Shown here: one piece after another, positions 34,266-41,781 of the stretch
Layout of the letters: the number at the start of each line of letters is the position of its first letter
Position numbering within the stretch: the stretch's first letter is position 1
Assembly (NCBI GenBank): GCA_027081495.1
Contig: JALWKJ010000155.1
Location: 1-44,865 of the forward strand
Source of the DNA: Campylobacterales bacterium
Lineage (GTDB): Bacteria > Campylobacterota > Campylobacteria > Campylobacterales > QNZT01
DNA: 44,865 nt
Direction: 5' to 3'
Notes under the pieces: generated by a model
What the model saw: only the letters and a program-made list of their open reading frames with translations
Database searches by the model: none
Told to the model about the DNA's origin: nothing
Program-made: the position numbers and the translations under genes

Positions 34266-34310
34266 ATCACCGCACCAACAAACATTCTTAATTTTTATTG
34301 GTGCGGTGAT
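34266..34310. repeat. Palindromic repeat, copy 1
   Basis: ATCACCGCACCAA (34266-34278) pairs perfectly with 34298-34310 over 13 bp around a 19-nt AT-rich loop. The loop and left arm recur at 44673-44714 in the same orientation. It ends 19 bp before the PAS gene ATG. No T-run follows on either strand. A 5-bp GATCT/AGATC hairpin sits just before it (34249-34264). Confidence 0.8.
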
Positions 34311-34329
34311 AAACAAATAAGGTTTTTAA

Positions 34330-34995
34330 ATGTTAGCCAGTAGAAAATATATATATCAAAATCTCGAAGAGAAAAAAGAGAGTATAGATATACCCGAAAA
34401 AGAGATAAAAAAGGTCAAAATAAAAAGACCTAAGCCTCTCGATGAAGAGATTGAGCTTTCCGCGAAAAAATATATCATGAGCAAAACCGATCCAAAAGGA
34501 ATCATAGAATACGGCAATGAATATTTTGTTGAAATAAGCGGTTACAAAGAGAGCGAACTTGTCGGAAAACCCCATAATATCATCAGACATCCCGATATGC
34601 CCAAAGTTATTTTTAAACTATTGTGGGATCGTCTCGAAAGCAGAAAAAATATCTACGCGATAGTCAAAAACCTATCAAAAAGCGGTCGTTACTACTGGGT
34701 TATCACCGATTTCGATATCAAAATAAACCGTGCGACAAATGAAGTTTTAGGCTATTTCGCATATAGAAAAGCCGCTCCTAAATACGCCGTCAAAGAGATC
34801 GAGAAACTCTACAAAAAATTAACGGAAATCGAAGCGGAAAGCGGAATGGACGGCTCGCAAAAATATCTAACGGGCTTTTTGGAAGCTAGAGGACAAACTT
34901 ACGACGAATATATAGACGATATTACACGAAATAAAGGCATAGCGAAACTTTGGTTTAAAGCGATGAAAAAATTCTTTTCAAAAAAAGGGCATTAA
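34330..34995 (+). CDS. PAS-domain sensor-like protein without output domain
   Basis: 221 aa. Residues about 45-150 form a PAS domain of the Aer type: KTDPKGIIEYGNEYFVEISG, then KPHNIIRHPDMP at 80-91 and YYWVITDF. The IRHPDMP motif is frequent in aerotaxis-type PAS domains that may hold a flavin or heme. Before it is a basic, charged region; after it is a helical tail of about 70 residues with a basic end. There is no HAMP, methyl-accepting, kinase, GGDEF or membrane segment, so it must signal through a partner. AAGG is 7 nt before the ATG. It follows palindrome copy 1 and its stop overlaps that of the M20 gene by 4 bp (convergent). Confidence 0.8.
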   Translation: MLASRKYIYQNLEEKKESIDIPEKEIKKVKIKRPKPLDEEIELSAKKYIMSKTDPKGIIEYGNEYFVEISGYKESELVGKPHNIIRHPDMPKVIFKLLWDRLESRKNIYAIVKNLSKSGRYYWVITDFDIKINRATNEVLGYFAYRKAAPKYAVKEIEKLYKKLTEIEAESGMDGSQKYLTGFLEARGQTYDEYIDDITRNKGIAKLWFKAMKKFFSKKGH

Positions 34996-36098
34996 AACTT
35001 TTTCTCTAAAACGGCGGTAAATATCTTTTGACTAAGTTTTATTCTACGAATGAAACTCTCTTTGTTGGCTCTCTCATGCACGGTATGATCGCCGTCGCCG
35101 TAAGGTCCAAATCCGTCAAGCGTTATAACGCCCGCGCTTGAGACGATATTTGCATCGCTTACTCCGCCTCTTTTTTCCGCCTCGAGTTTAAAGCCGGATA
35201 TCTTTTCTATTTTTCGTAAAAAGTCAAGCTGCGCCGCAAAACTTTGCATCACATCTCTTTGTATATCTCCGCTAAGAGTCGATGAAGCGCCCTCGACAAA
35301 CGAACTGTTTACGATCTCAAAAAGCGACTTTAAAACTCTGTCTCTCTCGGTTGATAGAGCGTAACGAACCTCCAGCGTTAACCTTGCGTGAGGAGAAACG
35401 GTATTTGCTCCTATACCGCCCTCGATTATTCCCACATTTACGGTCGTCTCTTTTTCAAGATCGCTTAAATCCGTCAACGCGATCAATTTTCTTGCCGCTT
35501 CGAGATTTGCGTTTACGCCTTTTGTATAATGATTTCCGGCATGAGAAGCTCTGCCTTTTATATCTATGAAAAATGTTCCAACCCCTTTGCGCCCAGATAC
35601 GACTTCGTCATTTGCTCCCGCCGCCTCATATACGAGACAATAATCGTAATCTTTTGCGATATCTTTTGTTAAAAATTTAGAATCGTCGCTGCCGGTTTCT
35701 TCGTCGCTTACAAGCAGCATATCTATATTTACTATTTTTCCAAACTCTTTATAAGCGTTTCTAAGCGCGCTTAGGGCTACGAAATTTCCGCCTTTCATAT
35801 CGCAAACCCCCGGACCGTAAATCCACTCTTCGTCTTCGCTAAAATGTTCGAAGCTATTTGGAGGAAAAACCGTATCGAGGTGTCCTAGCAAAAGAAGCTT
35901 TTTCCCATCCTCCTTTTTACTTATAAAATGAAGATGATCTCCTATCTCTTCTCTTTTGTGTATAACCGTTTTAAATCCCAGCTCTTTCATCCAAGCGGTA
36001 AAAATTTTACCGTTTTTATCAACGCCTTCTTTATTTTTCGTATATGAATTGATATTTACGATTTTTGACAAGTCCGAAAAGTCAAACTTATTTTTCAT
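34992..36098 (-). CDS. M20 peptidase, glutamate carboxypeptidase-like
   Basis: 368 aa. It is a zinc exopeptidase of family M20A resembling Pseudomonas carboxypeptidase G2. Metal ligands are visible in LLLGHLDTVFP (His), GPGVCDMKGGNF (bridging Asp), SDEETGSDDSK (catalytic Glu), VYEAAG (Glu) and GDGDHTVHERAN (C-terminal His). The lid domain has GRKGVGTFFIDIKGRASHAG. Known G2-type enzymes remove C-terminal Glu; specificity here is inferred. No signal peptide is present, so it should be cytoplasmic. It diverges from the ATP-grasp/M14 genes through an 80-bp spacer with overlapping -10 elements, suggesting a shared role. Confidence 0.8.
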   Translation of the reverse strand: MKNKFDFSDLSKIVNINSYTKNKEGVDKNGKIFTAWMKELGFKTVIHKREEIGDHLHFISKKEDGKKLLLLGHLDTVFPPNSFEHFSEDEEWIYGPGVCDMKGGNFVALSALRNAYKEFGKIVNIDMLLVSDEETGSDDSKFLTKDIAKDYDYCLVYEAAGANDEVVSGRKGVGTFFIDIKGRASHAGNHYTKGVNANLEAARKLIALTDLSDLEKETTVNVGIIEGGIGANTVSPHARLTLEVRYALSTERDRVLKSLFEIVNSSFVEGASSTLSGDIQRDVMQSFAAQLDFLRKIEKISGFKLEAEKRGGVSDANIVSSAGVITLDGFGPYGDGDHTVHERANKESFIRRIKLSQKIFTAVLEKKF

Positions 36099-36139
36099 AT
36101 AATTCCTTTTTATATAGCGACCATTAATTAAAATTTACC

Positions 36140-36149
36140 TATAATTATA
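36140..36149. promoter_or_regulatory. Overlapping divergent -10 elements
   Basis: TATAATTATA reads TATAAT at 36140-36145 on the plus strand (toward the ATP-grasp gene, ATG 33 bp on) and TATAAT at 36149-36144 on the minus strand (toward the M20 gene). Two polymerases could not use it at once, which would link the two units. No strong -35 is seen on either side. Confidence 0.5.
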
Positions 36150-36178
36150 CAACTAATATCATTTAGAAAGGATATCTT

Positions 36179-37099
36179 ATGTCCTCATATAATATCGGAA
36201 TGTGGATGTACCAAAACAGCGGCGGCGATAAAATCCAGCGGCGATTGATCGAGCTATTGAAAGAGAGGGGTATAACCGTGCATCCCAATCTTAATCTAAG
36301 ATACGCGAAGGTTCGAAACGGAAAAATAAATTGTGAAAATATCGTCATGGAAGAGCTTGATCTCTTCTTCTCCTACAATGCCGGAGAACAAACCCTTTAC
36401 CAGGTATATCTGTATGAAATGATCGATAAATTTATACCGACGATAAACAGTTTTGAAGCTTTCAGTCTCAGCGAAGATAAATTTAAAACCGCTCATCTGC
36501 TTAAACGAAACGGCGTAAACACGGCGGACTATGTACTTTGCCATAGAGACGAAGTAACGAATATCAGAGAAATTTTAAAAGAGTGGGGAGGAAAAGTAGT
36601 ATATAAACCGACCGACGGGTGGGGAGGCGTGGGACTTGTAAAGATAGAAAACGAAGCGGCTTTAGATATGCTTCTTCCGTTTTTAAATCAAACCGATATT
36701 CGCTACTTTTATCTCGAAAGATTTATCCAATACGACAACACGGACTTTAGAATAGACATCGTTGACGGAGAGTTTGTTTCATGTTACGGTCGTCGCGCTC
36801 CAAAAGACAACTGGAAAACAAATATCACAAGCGGCGGCTCCATCATGCTAAGAGAAGCAAACGACGAAGTTGTGGAAATAGCGAAAAAAGCGGTAAAAAT
36901 ATGCGGTTTGGACATAGCCGGGGTCGATTTGATCTATGACCTTGAAAAAGAGGAATACATTGTGCTGGAAGTTAATGGAATTCCCGCTTTCGCAACTCCG
37001 CAGCAAGAAAAAATGGGACTTGATTTCAATGAAAAAAAGATAGATCTTATCGTAGATCTGATCGAAAAAAAAGTAAAAGGACGCTTCCAAAATGGGTAA
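36179..37099 (+). CDS. RimK-type ATP-grasp ligase 1
   Basis: 306 aa. An N-terminal preATP-grasp part (about 1-95) is followed by an ATP-grasp core. Key features: K143 in KVVYKPTDGWGGVG (lysine and glycine loop over ATP), YLERFIQYDNTDFRID at 178-193, RRAPKDNWKTNITSGG at 205-220 as in RimK, and the metal site E264-V-N266 in VLEVNGIP. All catalytic elements look intact. RimK-like enzymes join a carboxylate to an amine through an acyl phosphate, often adding Glu. Neither substrate nor target is known. AAGGA is 7 nt before the ATG. It overlaps the second ATP-grasp gene by 8 bp. Confidence 0.85.
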   Translation: MSSYNIGMWMYQNSGGDKIQRRLIELLKERGITVHPNLNLRYAKVRNGKINCENIVMEELDLFFSYNAGEQTLYQVYLYEMIDKFIPTINSFEAFSLSEDKFKTAHLLKRNGVNTADYVLCHRDEVTNIREILKEWGGKVVYKPTDGWGGVGLVKIENEAALDMLLPFLNQTDIRYFYLERFIQYDNTDFRIDIVDGEFVSCYGRRAPKDNWKTNITSGGSIMLREANDEVVEIAKKAVKICGLDIAGVDLIYDLEKEEYIVLEVNGIPAFATPQQEKMGLDFNEKKIDLIVDLIEKKVKGRFQNG

Positions 37100-38510
37100 A
37101 AAGAGAAAAAACAGACAAAAATTGCCGAAAATCGGTTTTTTATATCTTGATTTCGTATTGAGATTTTTTGACAAATCAAATTTCCGCGGCTGGCCGGACA
37201 AAATAGAGACCGTCACTTATCACTGGAAAAACGATAAAAACAGATTTATAAAAGAGGTAAAACGAAAAAAGATCGATGTGTTGATAGGAAATATTCCCGC
37301 AACGGCTTACGAAACTTTCAGAGAGATAGCAAAAGAGCTTCCCCATGTACGGTTTATCCCCTCTTTGGATACTCAGTTTTCAAATAAATCCAAAGAGAAT
37401 GTAACGAGATTTTGCTGGAAATACGACATACCCGTACCTCAAACCTATATCTTCTACGACAGAAAAAAAGGTTATGAATTTATAGAAAAAACCACTTATC
37501 CGAAAATCGTCAAAAAGAGCTACGGTCCATCAAATTACGGAGGGTATTTCGTACACAAAGTCGATTCGAAAGAGGAAGCGAAAAAACTGTTTGATATAAA
37601 AAAATACCATCCTATGTATATGCAGGATTTCGTACCTATGCAAGCGGATGTCAGGGTTATGCTTATCGGACATAAGCCCGTTTGCGCTTTTTGGAGAAGA
37701 CCGCCGAAGGGAGAGTGGCTTACAAATACTTCTCAAGGCGGAAGTATGGATTATCAAAATGTTCCAAAAGAGCTTTTGGATTTGGCGGTTAAAGTTTCAA
37801 AAGCGGCAAACGCGGAGTATTGGGCATGCGACATAGCGGTGGGCAAAGACGGAAAATACCGAATATTGGAGTGCGCTACCGCATTTGCGGCTTTTCCTTA
37901 CATAAGAGACTGGATAGGACAATACCTGATGTGGAAATTAAGCGACGGGAGATTTAAAAAACCGAATATTCCGCTTTACAACTGGGAAGAACTCGGAAAA
38001 ATCGACACATCGCTTCTAAGAACCATGCGCTATATCACTTTCGGCAAATATACTCCAAGCTTTGACGGCGAATATTTCATGAAGAAGAAAAAAGCGACCA
38101 TAAAAGGTCAAAAAGAGGTTTTCGTACTGGATTCACTCTATCCTATGCTCGATACGAAAGATAGAAAAGGCGAAGAGTGGCCAAGCCGAAAATGGAATTT
38201 TCAAGACAAATATAGGCTAAAAAGTATTAAAACGATGGAAGTAGAACGAATCGACGGCGACGAATCGTCTATAAACACCGAATCGGTAAGCGACGAAGCT
38301 TTTTTCGAATATCTCTCGACCGCCGCCAAAGAAGAGGGTTTTGGAAAGAAAAAAGCGAAACGGCTTCTTCAAGAACACGGTAAAGAGGAGTTAATAAAAA
38401 CTCTTGAAAAGAGTCCCGAAAAATTAAAACGGATGAAAGGAATCAAGAAAAAAAGATTTAAAAAACTACTCGACGGATGGGAGAGATTTAAACGGATATT
38501 TATGGTATAA
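37092..38510 (+). CDS. ATP-grasp protein 2 with RecD2-like HhH tail
   Basis: 472 aa. Residues about 60-290 resemble a RimK-type ATP-grasp core: PKIVKKSYGPSNYGGYFVHK at 137-156, MQADVRVMLIGHKPV at 183-197, RRPPKGEWLTNTSQGG at 202-217 and DIAVGKDGKYRILE at 247-260. The metal-binding E-x-N is E260-C-A262 here, so the Asn is lost and catalysis may be changed. Residues about 290-395 are unassigned. Residues 411-464 form two helix-hairpin-helix units (GFGKKKAKRLLQEHG and RMKGIKKKRFKKLL) like those at the N-terminus of RecD2 helicases. HhH pairs usually bind DNA or RNA. It overlaps ATP-grasp 1 by 8 bp, so the two are probably made together and may act as a pair. Confidence 0.75.
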   Translation: MGKKRKNRQKLPKIGFLYLDFVLRFFDKSNFRGWPDKIETVTYHWKNDKNRFIKEVKRKKIDVLIGNIPATAYETFREIAKELPHVRFIPSLDTQFSNKSKENVTRFCWKYDIPVPQTYIFYDRKKGYEFIEKTTYPKIVKKSYGPSNYGGYFVHKVDSKEEAKKLFDIKKYHPMYMQDFVPMQADVRVMLIGHKPVCAFWRRPPKGEWLTNTSQGGSMDYQNVPKELLDLAVKVSKAANAEYWACDIAVGKDGKYRILECATAFAAFPYIRDWIGQYLMWKLSDGRFKKPNIPLYNWEELGKIDTSLLRTMRYITFGKYTPSFDGEYFMKKKKATIKGQKEVFVLDSLYPMLDTKDRKGEEWPSRKWNFQDKYRLKSIKTMEVERIDGDESSINTESVSDEAFFEYLSTAAKEEGFGKKKAKRLLQEHGKEELIKTLEKSPEKLKRMKGIKKKRFKKLLDGWERFKRIFMV

Positions 38511-38511
38511 T
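38503..38511 (+). promoter_or_regulatory. Extended -10 overlapping the ATP-grasp 2 stop
   Basis: TGGTATAAT is a perfect TGn-TATAAT, 34 bp before the M14 ATG, and its TATAAT includes the TAA stop of the upstream gene. It would allow M14, nth and the thioredoxin-like gene to be transcribed apart from the ATP-grasp pair. The carboxynorspermidine dehydrogenase gene has the same TATGGTATAATC at 42494-42505. Confidence 0.5.
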
Positions 38512-38544
38512 CACCGCTTAGCATCTAACCCACTATGGAGCATT

Positions 38545-41130
38545 ATGAAACAACAATATAAATCTTATGAACAGACATGCTCTTTTTTAAAAGAGTGTGT
38601 TCAAAAATTTCCCAATCTTATCAAAATAGAATCTATCGGCAAAAGCTGGGAAGGCAGAGAGATACTTCTGGCGACCCTGACGATAGGAGTGGAAAACGCC
38701 GATCTTAAATCCGCCCTTTTATACACGGGCACTATTCACGCTAGAGAGTGGATCGGAAACGAACTTAGCGTCGCTTTTATAGAATATATACTTAAAAATC
38801 ATCAAAGCGATCCGAAAATCGCGGCTGCGCTGACAAAAAATACCCTCTATATGGTTCCGTGTTTAAATCCCGACGGTTTTGAATATTCCAGAACGCACTT
38901 CTCTTTCTGGCGCAAAAACCGCCGCGATAATAAAGACGGCACATTCGGAGTGGATCTAAATAGAAACTTCAGCGTCGGTTTTACAAAAATAAAAGATACC
39001 TCTTCAAATGTTTACGGAGGAGTCGAACCCTTTTCGGAACCGGAAACCAGAGCCATCAAAGAGTTTGTTGACGCTCATCCAAATATTACGATGGCGCTTG
39101 ATTATCATTCTCAGGGAAATGTTTTTTTCCCGGCTCACAAATTTAATCATGAAGCAGAGATAGAGGGAACCGATTTAAATGTTTTATGCGCGAACATGAA
39201 CTATGAAATTAAAAAAATCACGGCTAGACAATACGGTATCCATAGAGGAAAACCCCCCGTAAAACTCATCAGCGGAAGCGGTCGCGAGTACTACTACTCA
39301 AAAGGAATCATCGCCGCCGTCGTGGAAGTCGGAACGAGGAATATTCCCGATTATATGCAAAATATGACCGAAAGCATCCATGAAAATATTCCGGCTTTAC
39401 TCTATGCCCTCTCCGAAGCAAAAAACTATGCCAAAAACGCGCCAAAAAGAGTAGAAAACTTTTATATCTCTTCATTCTCGAGCAACAGCGTTACGCTTGA
39501 ATGGGAAGATAGCGGCGACAACCCGAATCTTTTTTATCAGATATACAGAAGCACCAAACATAAAGAGGCTTGCCGGGAAGAAAATCTCATAGCGACCACT
39601 ACGAAAAAAAGCTTTACGGACATCGAGCTTGAGAGCGCGACGGAGTATTTTTACTATCTTAGATCAGTTGACAAGATCACAAATACGAGATCGCCTTTCG
39701 CGCCTCAACTAAAAGTAAAAACGGATCTTGAAAGAGACGAATTTTCAAAAACGATTTTTCCGCCCCCGTCCGAAATCGGCTATGTAGCCGAAAAATCGAT
39801 AGAACAAAACAGAGAGCATTTCGGCAAAAACTCGATCTTTGTGGGAATAAACCAGACAAAAGGCATCAGTTACGGAGTTTTGGCGTTTTCTCTGGCAAAT
39901 ATCCCCGAAAACGCTATCATACAAGAAGCTTCGATTTCGATGTACCCCATGAACCGCGTAAATGTCAAAATAGAAAAATACGGCGAATGGTCGCTCTCTT
40001 TTATAGACAAAGAGAGCGTGAGCGAGATTACCGATTTTTACCAAATACACGAGGCGGAAATCATTCAAACTCTGGGAGAAACCATACCCTCCGAAAAACT
40101 CACTCAAGGGATTTGGAGAGAGTGGCATTTTAACGATTATGAGAAAAAATTGCTTGAGAGCCAAATCGCCGGCAAAAAAGTTCTCTTTCGTTTTCAAGGT
40201 CCCACAAAACTTCCCCTTGGAAGAGATTCTCAAATGATGCAGTTTGATTTAGGGTACGGACCTTTTGGAGGAGGTATTCACTACAGACCTCATCTGGATA
40301 TAAAATATACCCTTCCCCCGACAAAGATTGAAATAAAGCCGACGATTTTAAGCGCGGTAACCAAAGATAAAATTCTGCCCGACAAACTATCTTGCGGGTT
40401 TGACAAAAACGGCGACAAAATCTACGGATATATGGAGTTTTCGCTTGACACCCTGCCCGATCCCGACACTACGGTCATAACCGACGCCTACATAGTAATC
40501 CAAAACAAAAATAGACCCAAGCTCTCCGTCGATGCGAGATACAATATAGAATTTATAGATACGAAAAGCCATGAGTGGGAAGATATAAAAAATAGAGATA
40601 GAATCGAGTTTATAGGATACGAAGTAAGCATCGCCGATCTAAAAAAAAGAGACAAGCACTATTTTTTGTTTGATACTCTAAGCAAACTTGAACTGGAAAA
40701 TTTTCACAAACAAAACCATAGCGCAAATTTCGTCATAAAAGCGACGACTCCGGCAGACGCGAAAAACCATCGGGTTGACTGGCATGACAAACACGACGAC
40801 AAAGAGGTAAAACTTGTCATAAAATATATAAAACGGCGAAAGTACGCTCCCTCTTCGTGCAAAAACCTAAAGACATCGATAGAAAAAGGCATGGTCAAAT
40901 TGACCTGGGAAAATCCGAAAGACGAAAGCTTTGTAGGAGCGTATGTAGTAAGAAATCGTTTTCATCCGCCTAAAAATCCGCTTGACGGCGTAAAACTGTA
41001 TGCGGGAAGCGACAACTATACATACGATAACTTCGGCTCGACGAAAATCGATAAATATTACGCGGTTTTTTCCTATGACGATGTGCCAAACTACTCAACC
41101 CCCCTAGTTTTGGAATACAAAGGAAAATAG
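38545..41130 (+). CDS. M14 carboxypeptidase with FN3 and DNRLRE-like domains
   Basis: 861 aa. Domains: M14 zinc carboxypeptidase (about 1-295), FN3 (about 302-393), two jelly-roll/DNRLRE-like domains (about 395-600 and 605-770), and a second FN3-like domain (about 772-861). Zinc ligands are H65 and E68 (HARE) and H188; catalytic Glu is E261; R123, N139 and R140 would bind the substrate carboxylate. Aligning SGSGREYYYSKGI with bovine CPA (SGGSIDWSYNQGI) places R247 at position 255, which sets side-chain choice; Arg there predicts acidic C-terminal residues, as in CPO. The Tyr248 position appears to be Lys240. No signal peptide is seen and the M14 domain starts at once. GGAG is 4 nt before the ATG. 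It follows the ATP-grasp pair by 34 bp and directly precedes nth. Confidence 0.85.
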   Translation: MKQQYKSYEQTCSFLKECVQKFPNLIKIESIGKSWEGREILLATLTIGVENADLKSALLYTGTIHAREWIGNELSVAFIEYILKNHQSDPKIAAALTKNTLYMVPCLNPDGFEYSRTHFSFWRKNRRDNKDGTFGVDLNRNFSVGFTKIKDTSSNVYGGVEPFSEPETRAIKEFVDAHPNITMALDYHSQGNVFFPAHKFNHEAEIEGTDLNVLCANMNYEIKKITARQYGIHRGKPPVKLISGSGREYYYSKGIIAAVVEVGTRNIPDYMQNMTESIHENIPALLYALSEAKNYAKNAPKRVENFYISSFSSNSVTLEWEDSGDNPNLFYQIYRSTKHKEACREENLIATTTKKSFTDIELESATEYFYYLRSVDKITNTRSPFAPQLKVKTDLERDEFSKTIFPPPSEIGYVAEKSIEQNREHFGKNSIFVGINQTKGISYGVLAFSLANIPENAIIQEASISMYPMNRVNVKIEKYGEWSLSFIDKESVSEITDFYQIHEAEIIQTLGETIPSEKLTQGIWREWHFNDYEKKLLESQIAGKKVLFRFQGPTKLPLGRDSQMMQFDLGYGPFGGGIHYRPHLDIKYTLPPTKIEIKPTILSAVTKDKILPDKLSCGFDKNGDKIYGYMEFSLDTLPDPDTTVITDAYIVIQNKNRPKLSVDARYNIEFIDTKSHEWEDIKNRDRIEFIGYEVSIADLKKRDKHYFLFDTLSKLELENFHKQNHSANFVIKATTPADAKNHRVDWHDKHDDKEVKLVIKYIKRRKYAPSSCKNLKTSIEKGMVKLTWENPKDESFVGAYVVRNRFHPPKNPLDGVKLYAGSDNYTYDNFGSTKIDKYYAVFSYDDVPNYSTPLVLEYKGK

Positions 41131-41781
41131 TTGGCGAAAAAAGCTTCGAAAAAAGAGATAGAGGAGATAAGAAAAAGATTTATCGAGCGCTATAAAGACG
41201 CGAAAACGGAGTTAAACTATACGAATCTTTATGAACTTTTAGTATCCGTAATGCTCTCGGCTCAATGCACCGACAAGCGGGTAAACATCATAACTCCCGC
41301 TCTTTTTAAAAAATATCCCTCGCCTAAAGAGTTGGCCGCCGCGAAAATAGAAGAGCTAAAAGATCTCATAAAAACCTGCTCTTTTTTTAATAACAAAGCC
41401 GCAAATCTCATAAAAATGGCAAAAAGCGTCGAAGAGATATATAACGGTGAAATTCCGCTGGATGAAAAAGAGCTTGTCAAACTTGCCGGAGTAGGACAAA
41501 AAACGGCTCATGTAGTCATGATAGAGTTTACTCAAAAAAATTTGATGGCGGTAGATACTCATGTTTTTCGCGTTGCGCATAGGTTGGGTCTTAGTTTCGC
41601 AAAAACGGTAAAACAGACCGAAGAGGATCTGGTTAACGCCTTTAAAACCGATCTATATATACTTCATCAGGCGATGGTGCTTTTTGGGCGATATATCTGC
41701 ACCGCCAAAAACCCAAAATGCGACAGCGAGTGTTTCATGAAAGATCTTTGCAAAACAAAAGAGAGCTTCAAAGCCGGCTGA
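41131..41781 (+). CDS. nth: Endonuclease III
   Basis: 216 aa. It removes oxidised pyrimidines and cuts abasic sites. K124 (LAGVGQKTAHVV, in the HhH) and D142 (VDTHVFRVAHRLG) are the catalytic pair. The [4Fe-4S] Cys are C190, C197, C201 and C207, giving C-x6-C-x3-C-x5-C. The usual spacing is x6-x2-x5, so one residue (Glu200) is extra. TTG start directly after the M14 stop, chosen because AAAGGA is 6 nt upstream and no ATG lies nearby. It overlaps the next gene by 1 bp. Confidence 0.93.
   Translation: MAKKASKKEIEEIRKRFIERYKDAKTELNYTNLYELLVSVMLSAQCTDKRVNIITPALFKKYPSPKELAAAKIEELKDLIKTCSFFNNKAANLIKMAKSVEEIYNGEIPLDEKELVKLAGVGQKTAHVVMIEFTQKNLMAVDTHVFRVAHRLGLSFAKTVKQTEEDLVNAFKTDLYILHQAMVLFGRYICTAKNPKCDSECFMKDLCKTKESFKAG

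Noticed and set aside
39745..40233. 162-aa minus-strand open frame inside the M14 gene
   Set aside because: Same reason: the M14 frame is clearly coding here and the antisense frame shows no recognisable domain.
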